A stretch of 5,767 nt of DNA. Origin: Bacteroidales bacterium. GTDB lineage: Bacteria > Bacteroidota > Bacteroidia > Bacteroidales > JAADGE01. Below the pieces are notes generated by a model. It searched no databases. It saw only the letters and a list, made by a program, of their open reading frames with translations, and was not told the origin of the DNA. The stretch lies in contig JAOZMN010000206.1 of NCBI GenBank assembly GCA_029934265.1, positions 1-5,767 of the forward strand, given 5' to 3'. The position numbers and the translations under genes were made by a program. The first letter of the stretch is position 1; every line of letters starts with the position of its first letter. Shown here piece by piece: positions 1 to 5,767 of the stretch.

Positions 1-1174
1 CGGAAAGAGTATTTATTGCCATTTCGCATATCGGTGTAACACTCGAAACCTGAGGCACTTTGCCTGCTGAATGATACCTTTTTATTGCATCAAATTCTCC
101 GTCGTAATTTTTGGTTGCTTCAGGAATAAAACGGATAGCAGTTTCATCGCTTGTATTTCCGTTTTTAACAGCAAGTATCATTAAATCAGGGTGTATGCTT
201 TTCGATTTGTAGAAAGTCGTAGGACGATGTCGGCGTGATTCATTGGTAATTGTAACACTCGCACCGCCGGCATTTGCTCTCACAAATACAGACTGATTCG
301 GTGCAATATGACAGCTGTCAGCACTTGCATTTAAAGCAATTAACGGATAAGGACTGCCGACAGAACCTCTCATGTAATAATCGTAATTATCAAAATTATG
401 AGAGCCGTCGTCGTTGTAAACGTAAATTGCATTATCGACATTTGTATAAGTTATTCCTTCGGAATTCCAATTTATTGTTGAAGGATAAGGATTTCCCAGC
501 ATATTCCAACCGTCAAAAACGTCTTGTACAGGAGTTCCGGCATGGTCAGTAAAGTCAAGCGGTACAATATATGTTCCGTTGTTAAATGTGCCTTGTGCAA
601 TGGCGGTTTTATTACTTGTAGCAAGGTTCGCATAGCCTTCACCAATTTGCATTACTCCGCCTGCATTCGTCCAACCCATTACGTAATTTTTGGTTGTGCC
701 GTTATTCCAGTCCACAAAATCGTTTTCAAGCCAACGGTCTTTTATTTTTTCATTCCACCAATAATAAGTTCCGGAATAAACACCGCTTGCCGCAGCAATC
801 GGACTGGATACAAAGTGATATTTTCCTCCGAGAAGATATTGTTCTACCGCTGTTGTTCCGCTTCCTCCGATTGGCGTGGTTTTCTTGGGTATAAACGAAC
901 CGGTTCCGCTTACATCTGATTTTATTACAAATTCACCGTGATTTACAAAATCATTATAAACCGTCAAATAATGTTTCGGTGCTACATAAAAATGTGAGCC
1001 TGCGGGAATTGACAAGTTTCTGACTTCCGCAAGATTATCACTTTTTCCGTTGGTTTCCGGATAAAAATTCGGAGAGCTGACATTATTTATATTTACCGTA
1101 GTTCCTCTTGTCGGAGTTACGTTCGGTGTCCAGTTGAGCGGATTGTTCCAATCACTGCTTTGTGTTCCGTTCCA
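1..1174 (-). other. C-terminal region typical of T9SS cargo, just before the sorting domain
   Basis: It begins with a WNGTQSSDWNNPLNW motif (residues 712-726 from the ATG at 3307), a beta unit found in many Bacteroidota outer proteins. It continues with HGEFVIKSDVSGTGSFI, YLLGGKYHFVSSPI, GEGYANLATSNKTA, GWNMLGNPYPSTINW, APNQSVFVRANAGG, ESRRHRP, NTSDETAIRFIPEAT, GEFDAIKRY and VPQVSSVTPICEMAINTLS. This ordered set is the familiar segment that precedes the T9SS sorting domain in large secreted proteins of Bacteroidota. The sorting domain itself is not in view, so T9SS export is strongly suggested but not shown. Confidence 0.82.
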
Positions 1175-3307
1175 TTGAACTTCGCCCAAATATTCGTCGG
1201 CTCCCATATAAGGAGGATTTTGATGCGGTTCATCATCAATATCCATTGTTACACTAACTGTCGGATCGCCGAATTTAAGCAGTATCTCCTCAGTATGAAG
1301 GTCGTCCGTTGCTTCGTAACTTGCACTTTGAGTTTTTGAACTTCCGCCCATACCTGCATAAGCCGGACTGAAAGCGTTGAAATTCTCAGTAAAATTTGTT
1401 TCTCCGCTTATATCCGCAGATGTGCCGGAATTTATCTCGAAAATATTATTTCTGACATCAAAATTATCACAAACATTAATATAAAGTCCGGCTCCGTTTG
1501 AAGAGTTTACATTTATCGAATTGTGATAAATATTTTGATAACTGCTTCCGTTGGAAACATTTATACCGTAGGCATTATTATTACTGCCCGAACCGATGCC
1601 TAACATATTATTTAGAATTAAGCCTTCCGAGCCTGCACTTGCAGTTACATTATTCAATATCAATGCACTGCCGTCGGCTGTCGCATAAACTTCGTTATTT
1701 TGAACTTTAAGTTGTCCGTCGGCATCGGTGAGTGATATTCCTTCAAAATCACTTCTTGATGAATTACTTGTCATTTTGTTAAGTGAAATTTCCGGTGCGT
1801 TGTGGTTTGTGAATTTCACAAATCCTGCTGATTGATTTTTGAAATAATTTTCTTTAACTGAAATTTCAAAAATAGTATTTGTCGGATTTCCCATAAAAAT
1901 ACCGTAACTTCCGCCTTTGAAAATATTATCGGTGAAAGTTACACTCGAAATTTGTGCATCATTCGGGGAATAAATCAAACTTCTGTTATCATCATTATCC
2001 GTTAAGGCTTCATTTCCTTGAAAAACACAATCAATAAAAGTAATTTTATTGATTGTATCAATATCCACAATTCTTGATTTTGTTGTGCCGAGTGCTTCAA
2101 AATCAATACGTTTGAAAATTATATGATTTGTATTGTTAAGTTTCATTACATAATTATCCGGAGTCGCTTCGGCGTTAAATTCTATTTTCGGACGCTCGCA
2201 ATCATCACAAATACTTGTGAATGTTACTGTTGAAGCACTGCTTGCTCCGCAAATACTTCCAAGTACAAGTTGCTCGTTGTAAGTTTTGTTCACAGTGCGG
2301 AAAGTTACTTTGGATTTGACTCCGTAAAGTACCAAACTGTCAAAAGCGGCTTGGAAAGTCGGATAGTTAGCATTTGTCGGTGAAATTTCACGTTCTCCGA
2401 AAAGGGCAAAATTATTTGTCGAAGGGTCGTAAACATTTACTGTTGTGGTAATTGTACTGTCGCAACCGTCATACAGACCGCTCGCTGAATTGTATGTATA
2501 TAGTTCACTGATATGTACTTTTTGTGATGTAATATTATACATTATTGTTCCGTCGGGGAATGTGTAATTGTCGTCCGTACAAATTGTTACGGCTTCGGCA
2601 AGGTCGTAGAACGGCTTGCAAACAGTTGCATCGCTTGTGAAAGTAAAATCGGACGAGCCGGCAAATTCATCGTGAGTTATCGTACCGGTATGAATATCGC
2701 TTAACGGGGTATAATCAACTGTTTTATCTCCTATAAGAATAGGTTCGGAGAAATACCAGTTTTCTGCGGTCGTATAAGTCGGATTATAAGCTCCGGCTAT
2801 TTCCACCATGGCAAGTTCTTCGGTCGTATTTGCAGGAATACTCGGCAAATCGTTTACGGAATAGGTTAAAGCCAAATCGTAATCGCCTGTAAATGCAAGC
2901 GTTCCTTGCTCGAATGTCCAATAACGATTTATTGCATTGGTGGACAAGTTCGGGTGGAAAGATTCGGTTACTTTGGATTTCATAGTTCCGGCTCCGCTTA
3001 CATTACTGAAAGTCAGATTTGCAGGTGAATAATAAGTTCCGCCGACAGGGAACACTCTGTTTGTTGCTCCGTTCGGAAATTCTCTTACCAAGAAACCTGT
3101 TCCGGTTGCAACAAAATAACCTGTATTTTGAGACGGATTTAAAATTGTTGCCGTTTCTTTTACGGTTAAATCGTGATTTAAGTCGATTTTTGCGTTTATA
3201 AATTCAACTTGTTCGTTCACGTTTATTGTTCCTTCGAGTGTTTTAACAGCTCCGGCACTTGTAAGATTTCCGTCCACATTTAATATATCATAATCGGCTT
3301 GTATCAT
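1..3307 (-). CDS. Large beta-helix surface protein with T9SS-type C-terminal region, 3' part (C-terminus off window)
   Basis: This is the back part of the same surface protein, open for 1,102 codons from the ATG at 3307 to the window edge. The ATG directly follows the TAG of the upstream part, in the same frame. There is no signal peptide (it begins MIQADYDILNVDG) and no Shine-Dalgarno-like purine run, so independent secretion is unlikely; the ATG is probably an internal codon. Contents by residue from that ATG: rest of module B 1 to about 222, 'GCDS' Ig-like unit 239-294, right-handed beta-helix 300-706 ending in GADEY, a WNG...DW...NW motif 712-742, then the region typical of T9SS cargo, with YHFVSSPI near 830, GWNMLGNPYPS at 933, SVFVRAN near 1008, DETAIRF at 1054 and AINTLS at 1097-1102. 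The sorting domain itself would start beyond base 1. Protein family and direction are well supported; the function (adhesin or structural surface component) is inferred. Confidence 0.92.
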   Translation of the reverse strand, partial: MIQADYDILNVDGNLTSAGAVKTLEGTINVNEQVEFINAKIDLNHDLTVKETATILNPSQNTGYFVATGTGFLVREFPNGATNRVFPVGGTYYSPANLTFSNVSGAGTMKSKVTESFHPNLSTNAINRYWTFEQGTLAFTGDYDLALTYSVNDLPSIPANTTEELAMVEIAGAYNPTYTTAENWYFSEPILIGDKTVDYTPLSDIHTGTITHDEFAGSSDFTFTSDATVCKPFYDLAEAVTICTDDNYTFPDGTIMYNITSQKVHISELYTYNSASGLYDGCDSTITTTVNVYDPSTNNFALFGEREISPTNANYPTFQAAFDSLVLYGVKSKVTFRTVNKTYNEQLVLGSICGASSASTVTFTSICDDCERPKIEFNAEATPDNYVMKLNNTNHIIFKRIDFEALGTTKSRIVDIDTINKITFIDCVFQGNEALTDNDDNRSLIYSPNDAQISSVTFTDNIFKGGSYGIFMGNPTNTIFEISVKENYFKNQSAGFVKFTNHNAPEISLNKMTSNSSRSDFEGISLTDADGQLKVQNNEVYATADGSALILNNVTASAGSEGLILNNMLGIGSGSNNNAYGINVSNGSSYQNIYHNSINVNSSNGAGLYINVCDNFDVRNNIFEINSGTSADISGETNFTENFNAFSPAYAGMGGSSKTQSASYEATDDLHTEEILLKFGDPTVSVTMDIDDEPHQNPPYMGADEYLGEVQWNGTQSSDWNNPLNWTPNVTPTRGTTVNINNVSSPNFYPETNGKSDNLAEVRNLSIPAGSHFYVAPKHYLTVYNDFVNHGEFVIKSDVSGTGSFIPKKTTPIGGSGTTAVEQYLLGGKYHFVSSPIAAASGVYSGTYYWWNEKIKDRWLENDFVDWNNGTTKNYVMGWTNAGGVMQIGEGYANLATSNKTAIAQGTFNNGTYIVPLDFTDHAGTPVQDVFDGWNMLGNPYPSTINWNSEGITYTNVDNAIYVYNDDGSHNFDNYDYYMRGSVGSPYPLIALNASADSCHIAPNQSVFVRANAGGASVTITNESRRHRPTTFYKSKSIHPDLMILAVKNGNTSDETAIRFIPEATKNYDGEFDAIKRYHSAGKVPQVSSVTPICEMAINTLS
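1190..2410 (-). other. Right-handed parallel beta-helix domain
   Basis: Residues 300-706 from the ATG at 3307. The entry is typical: NYPTFQAAFDSLVLYGVKS, VTFRTV, TYNEQLVLGSICGASS. About eight Asn-rich rungs of roughly 22-27 residues follow, for example ITFIDCVFQGN, VTFTDNIFKGGSYGIFMGN, ISVKENYFKNQSAGFVKF, LKVQNNEVY, NIYHNSINVNSSNGAGLYI and FDVRNNIFEINSG. The domain closes with DIDDEPHQNPPYMGADEY, the common end motif of these helices. I see no clear catalytic residue set of a pectate lyase or other polysaccharide lyase, so a structural or binding role is more likely. Confidence 0.85.
2426..2593 (-). other. Ig-like unit with 'PDGT ... GCDSTITT' signature
   Basis: Residues 239-294 from the ATG at 3307 include TICTDDNYTFPDGT, then LYTYNSASGLYDGCDSTITT and VNVYD. 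The combination 'C-x-x-D-x-Y-x-F-P-D-G-T ... G-C-D-S-x-x-T-x-x-x-V-x-V' recurs in large extracellular Bacteroidota proteins, often in tandem; here there is one copy. The two cysteines may pair. It links module B to the beta-helix. Confidence 0.65.
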
Positions 3308-3706
3308 CTATTGATTATTGACGTTGTAAGTAAAAACACTTGCGGATTGGTTGTCAATAGTTGAACTTGCTCCGTTTCGGGTAATATCTCCGGTTACGAC
3401 TACGGTTCCGTAGTTTAGCATATCGGTTCCTGTTCCGTCTGCGAGTATAAAAATGCAGGTGTCAGGTATTGTTACAATTCCGGTATCACGGATTGTAAGT
3501 TCATCTACTCCTTGCGGAATGCTTAAATCGTAAGCAATTTCATGTCTTACATCAATAGCAAGAGAGTAACTGCTTGGATATGGCACAGGTCCGCAGGCAC
3601 TTGTGAACATCATCGGGGCAACCCAGTTGCCTAAGCCGTCTTTTACTTCCCAAATATCAACATCTGTCCAAACTCCGTCTGAAATTGAGCGATATTCTAA
3701 TATCGG
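2642..3706 (-). repeat. Module B: diverged second copy of the 355-residue unit, containing the TAG
   Basis: The copy begins EYRSISDGVWTDVDIWEV and runs VPYPSSYSLAIDVRHEIAYD, ELTIRDTGIVTIPD, YNVNNQ, the TAG, then MIQADYDILNVDG, FLVREFPNGATNRVFPVGG, AINRYWTFEQGTLAFTGDYD. These match module A in order: TVPYPTSASKTILVQHAVNYD, TISPAGVLTVPAG, YTNGDQTMWDGIYGNLEIDG, VVKENLGAVGNETFEFYVG, VDRTWFLNEDVLGGSDI. Identity falls towards the end, so the right boundary (about 2642) is set from the 355-residue period and is approximate. Homology on both sides of the stop is the main evidence that the two ORFs are one interrupted gene. Confidence 0.75.
3308..3310 (-). other. Single in-frame TAG interrupting the 1,922-codon frame
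   Basis: On the minus strand the codons read CAA TAG ATG ATA, codon 820 of the visible frame. Hand translation of the rest of the window in this frame finds no other stop. Aligned with module A, the site reads YNVNNQ-stop-MIQADYDILNVDG against YTNGDQTMWDGIYGNLEIDG, so the TAG replaces one ordinary residue (Thr in module A) and nothing is inserted or lost. A single base change from a sense codon such as CAG, AAG, GAG, TTG, TCG or TGG would produce it. Explanations in order of my belief: nonsense mutation making a pseudogene, base-calling or assembly error, then programmed or suppressor-tRNA readthrough. Confidence 0.9.
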
Positions 3707-5767
3707 GTACATACAACTTCCTACGGAAAATGCATTAAGTTCAGTAATGCCGGAAGCGTAATGTGTAAACATATCTGCATCAGTTCCGATTCCGGTTGCT
3801 GCATCGTTTACTCCCATACGTTTCCAGCCAGCTCCGGAATCATAAAATCCTATATGACAGTCTGTATTATCAAAACCGGGATTTTCGTGTGTTGCTTCCC
3901 AGTAAACTGCAAGTGTAATATCCGAACCTCCGAGAACATCTTCATTTAAAAACCAAGTTCTGTCCACAGAAGAATCTTCTATTAATTCATCATTATCTAT
4001 AACTGCATCGAATGAAAATTGGTCGTTTGTACGCATATAAATATTATCCGGTGTTCCTGAATTTGTAGCTGTTGCTTTATTGAAACTTGTTGTTGAATAT
4101 CCTACATAAAATTCAAAAGTTTCGTTTCCTACTGCTCCGAGATTTTCTTTTACTACAGAGCCGAACATATTTGTAAGGAAATATCCAACTCCGTATTCTG
4201 CATCAGTTACGGTAGCAGTTTCTCCAATATAGATATTGTTATTATTCAGTTTAATGTATCCGTCTATAAATAGTACATCGGTTACAATTTGAGTATGACT
4301 TCCTGAAACTTTTTTAAGTCCTGTTCCGTCTATTTCTAAGTTTCCGTAAATTCCGTCCCACATGGTTTGGTCGCCGTTTGTGTAGGCTACTGTACTTGTG
4401 GGGATATTTACAAGTAAACTTGATGCGTCTGTGGTGAAACTTCCTACAATATTTATACGCCCGTTGTTTTGAATATCGGCAGCTATTGCACTTGAACTTA
4501 CATCTACCATTTTTAAATCAATTCCTGCCGGTACTGTTAGTACTCCGGCTGGTGAAATTGTGGTTTCATCTATTCCTACTAATATATCAGTATCGTAATT
4601 TACTGCGTGTTGTACAAGAATGGTTTTGCTGGCTGATGTTGGGTATGGTACTGTTACACAAGATGCTAAAGCTGTTGCATCTACCCATGTACTTGTTGCA
4701 GGGTCAAGAACTTCCCAAATATCTATGTCTGTCCAGTCACCGTTAGATTTTGTGCGGTAATCAAGAGCTACTGCATTGGGGTAAATTGTTATGGGTTTTG
4801 TTTTAGATACAGGGCATCTTCCATTGTTTTCTGCCGTAAGAGTTACGTCCTTATCGCCTGTTGTGGTATAAGTATGTACTGTATCTTGCCCTGTTGCAAT
4901 GCCTCCTGTTCCGTCTCCGAAATCCCATGTAAAATTATAAGGGTCAGCAGGTGCTGTGCCTGTTGTTTCATCAAATTGAACTTCTGCATTTACAAACATA
5001 CAAGCCGGGCTTGTATCAAAATCAATAACCGGCATTGTAATTACAGTTATTTCAAAAATTTCTACAAATGGTACATTACAAGCATCGGTTCCTTCAAGTC
5101 TGTATTCTGTATCGACTACCGGACTGACATTTACTGTGCTGTTAGTGCTGAATGATACCGCATTCGGAACTACAAACCATTCGTATGGAGAAACATCTCT
5201 TGCAGAGCTTAGTGTAATATTATCGCCTATGCAAATCGTATCTTTTTGATTAAGGTCTGTACCTACGGAATATATGGTATCTGTTATTATATTTGAACAT
5301 GAACCGGGAATGCTTATTGAAAGACTGATAATTTTATCACCTTCGGTAGCATAAGTATATACCGGGTCTCTGTTGGTTGATGTGTTACCGTCTCCTAAAT
5401 CCCAAAGAAATTCTAATGTGTAAGGAGTTTCGTCTGCAATGCCGGTAACTGCTGTAAATTGTTTGGCTGTACCTGTAGTATAACAAGTGTCGGCTACGCT
5501 TATATCTATATTAGCAAGTACGTCTTCAACGTGTACGACTATGCTGTCGGTATCAAGAAAAATTTCTCCAATAGGAGTTCCTTCATATAATTCCATTCTC
5601 ATGGATTTGTACGAATTCCATGTAACAGGATGGATTCTTACATATTGCGCATCAAAAGCAGTAGTTAGTTCGTGTTCGACAACTGTATTTTGATCAGTGT
5701 TACCGTCAAATATATCAGCTGAAGCTAAATCAGTACCTCCATAAAAACTCCATGTTGCATCATCGTC
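3308..5767 (-). CDS. Large PKD/discoidin surface protein, 5' part (N-terminus off window, ends at in-frame TAG)
   Basis: This is the front part of a secreted multidomain surface protein, probably for adhesion or binding of sugars or proteins outside the cell. The frame is open from the window edge to a TAG at 3308-3310, giving 819 codons. The ATG at 5602 is not the real start, because the 55 codons before it encode good discoidin sequence continuous with what follows. Domains by visible residue: F5/8 type C fragment 1-63, first PKD 88-168 (core WDLGDGNTS), Ig-like 169-244, second PKD 245-329 (core WDFGDGTG), module A 333-687, and the first part of module B 688-819. No signal peptide, membrane segment or catalytic motif is visible. 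The frame continues after the TAG without a shift, into sequence that completes module B, so this and the following ORF were very likely one gene. Coding status is clear; the exact ligand and whether the gene is intact are not. Confidence 0.93.
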   Translation of the reverse strand, partial: DDDATWSFYGGTDLASADIFDGNTDQNTVVEHELTTAFDAQYVRIHPVTWNSYKSMRMELYEGTPIGEIFLDTDSIVVHVEDVLANIDISVADTCYTTGTAKQFTAVTGIADETPYTLEFLWDLGDGNTSTNRDPVYTYATEGDKIISLSISIPGSCSNIITDTIYSVGTDLNQKDTICIGDNITLSSARDVSPYEWFVVPNAVSFSTNSTVNVSPVVDTEYRLEGTDACNVPFVEIFEITVITMPVIDFDTSPACMFVNAEVQFDETTGTAPADPYNFTWDFGDGTGGIATGQDTVHTYTTTGDKDVTLTAENNGRCPVSKTKPITIYPNAVALDYRTKSNGDWTDIDIWEVLDPATSTWVDATALASCVTVPYPTSASKTILVQHAVNYDTDILVGIDETTISPAGVLTVPAGIDLKMVDVSSSAIAADIQNNGRINIVGSFTTDASSLLVNIPTSTVAYTNGDQTMWDGIYGNLEIDGTGLKKVSGSHTQIVTDVLFIDGYIKLNNNNIYIGETATVTDAEYGVGYFLTNMFGSVVKENLGAVGNETFEFYVGYSTTSFNKATATNSGTPDNIYMRTNDQFSFDAVIDNDELIEDSSVDRTWFLNEDVLGGSDITLAVYWEATHENPGFDNTDCHIGFYDSGAGWKRMGVNDAATGIGTDADMFTHYASGITELNAFSVGSCMYPILEYRSISDGVWTDVDIWEVKDGLGNWVAPMMFTSACGPVPYPSSYSLAIDVRHEIAYDLSIPQGVDELTIRDTGIVTIPDTCIFILADGTGTDMLNYGTVVVTGDITRNGASSTIDNQSASVFTYNVNNQ
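3707..4771 (-). repeat. Module A: about 355-residue beta-rich repeat unit, first copy
   Basis: Visible residues 333-687. The unit opens with DYRTKSNGDWTDIDIWEV, then VPYPTSASKTILVQHAVNYD and ISPAGVLTVPAGIDL, a pattern that recalls G8-like or 'G-x-W-x-x-x-x-x-W' beta-strand segments. It continues through QTMWDGIYGNLEIDG, EFYVGYSTTSFNKAT, VDRTWFLNEDVLGG and ITELNAFSVGS. The homologous motif 'DGVWTDVDIWEV' begins module B. At DNA level the 14-base stretch acttcccaaatatc occurs at 4710 and again at 3645, exactly 1,065 bases (355 codons) apart, which sets the period. I do not recognise a named enzyme family in it. Confidence 0.8.
4781..5035 (-). other. PKD domain 2
   Basis: Visible residues 245-329 carry the strongest PKD signature in the window: FTWDFGDGTG followed by TVHTYTTTGDKDVTLTAEN. 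It starts after a strand, MPVIDFDTSPACMFVNAEVQF, and ends at KPITIYPN, directly before module A. It is a spacer or adhesive domain on the outside of the cell. Confidence 0.93.
5036..5263 (-). other. Ig-like linker unit between the PKD domains
   Basis: Visible residues 169-244 contain KDTICIGDNITLSSA, then YEWFVVPNAVSFSTN, then VDTEYRLEGTDAC. The pattern 'C-x-G-D-x-x-x-L', a Trp strand and a 'T-x-Y-x-L' strand resembles the Ig-like or PKD-like inserts common in Bacteroidota surface proteins. It lacks the WDFGDG hallmark, so it is not a standard PKD copy. Confidence 0.6.
5264..5506 (-). other. PKD domain 1
   Basis: Visible residues 88-168 form a PKD (polycystic kidney disease-type) beta-sandwich. 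The hallmark WDLGDGNTS is followed by DPVYTYATEGDKIISLSI, the usual 'P-x-x-x-Y-x-x-x-G-x-x-x-V-x-L' continuation. Such domains act as rigid spacers and adhesion units in extracellular proteins. Two cysteines, one at the start (ADTCY) and one near the end (GSCSN), could form a disulphide, which is an inference. Confidence 0.9.
5579..5767 (-). other. F5/8 type C (discoidin-like) domain, C-terminal half
   Basis: Visible residues 1-63 show the end of a discoidin fold: a Trp-containing strand (ATWSFYGG), FDGNTDQNT, a strand with FDAQYVRIHPVTW, and the closing MRMELYEG. The order 'F-D-G-N-T-D ... A-x-Y-V-R-I-x-P-x-x-W ... M-R-x-E-L-x-E-G' is the known C-terminal half of the family, whose members bind carbohydrate or lipid head groups. 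The first half, with the ligand loops, lies outside the window, so specificity cannot be judged. Confidence 0.85.

Noticed and set aside
274..919. Plus-strand ORFs of 92 and 131 codons (274-552, 524-919), plus a nested one at 694-894
   Set aside because: They lie opposite the conserved T9SS-type C-terminal region, overlap each other in different frames, and their products have no recognisable domain. The minus-strand frame explains this DNA fully.
1190..2410. Beta-helix as a polysaccharide lyase or other carbohydrate-active enzyme
   Set aside because: No catalytic Asp/Lys/Arg arrangement of the known lyase families could be identified, and the entry and exit motifs fit the non-enzymatic surface-protein type.
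1498..3201. Plus-strand ORFs at 1498-1710 and 3019-3201
   Set aside because: They are antisense to the beta-helix rungs and to module B, with no start-site support and no recognisable product.
3308..3310. Genome-wide reassignment of TAG to an amino acid, as in some phages of Bacteroidota
   Set aside because: Only one TAG occurs in 1,922 codons while glutamine is written CAA or CAG everywhere else I translated. The protein is also a bacterial surface type and not a phage protein. It remains possible but is not supported here.
3290..3318. Inverted repeat (ataatc / gattat) enclosing the TAG and ATG, as a possible readthrough-stimulating hairpin
   Set aside because: The stem is only 6 bp with one G-C pair and a 17-base loop, which is expected by chance in AT-rich DNA.
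5600..5602. ATG at 5602 as the true start of the 5' part
   Set aside because: The 55 in-frame codons to its right encode the expected preceding part of a discoidin domain without a stop, so the gene begins outside the window.
3761..5693. Plus-strand ORFs at 3761-3949, 4486-4746, 4874-5155 and 5487-5693
   Set aside because: All are opposite modules A/B, the PKD domains or the discoidin domain. Their Cys- or Leu-rich translations look like antisense readings of Thr/Val/Asn-rich beta protein.

Overview
The window is a single reading frame on the minus strand that runs off both ends. It starts before base 5767, continues past base 1, and holds 1,922 codons with exactly one stop: a TAG at 3308-3310, followed at once by an in-frame ATG. 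There is no intergenic DNA, RNA gene, mobile element or recognisable promoter or terminator. Plus-strand ORFs are shadows of this frame.

The domains are those of very large secreted surface proteins of Bacteroidota that leave the cell by the type IX secretion system (T9SS). The evidence is PKD domains next to Ig-like units, a 'GCDS' Ig-like unit, a parallel beta-helix ending in 'GADEY', and a long C-terminal region with 'SSPI', 'GWNMLGNPYPS', 'VFVRAN' and 'AINTLS' motifs. That last region usually lies just before a T9SS sorting domain. The AT-rich base composition fits, but no genus can be named.

Layout in the direction of translation (right to left): C-terminal half of an F5/8 type C (discoidin) domain, 5767-5579; first PKD, 5506-5264; Ig-like linker, 5263-5036; second PKD, 5035-4781; module A of about 355 residues, 4771-3707; its diverged tandem copy, module B, from 3706 to about 2642, with the TAG inside it; 'GCDS' Ig-like unit, 2593-2426; right-handed beta-helix, 2410-1190; a 'WNG...DW...NW' strand motif and the pre-sorting C-terminal region, 1174-1. 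The signal peptide would lie to the right of the window and the sorting domain to the left.

The main point of interest is the TAG. Modules A and B align straight through it in the same frame, so it cuts a repeat unit in the middle and does not separate two natural proteins. The simplest readings are a nonsense mutation (a broken gene) or a sequence error. Readthrough or reassignment of TAG is possible but not supported by any second in-frame TAG. The two halves also differ somewhat in proline codon use. I see no enzyme, defence system or other new machinery; the likely role is adhesion or a structural surface layer.
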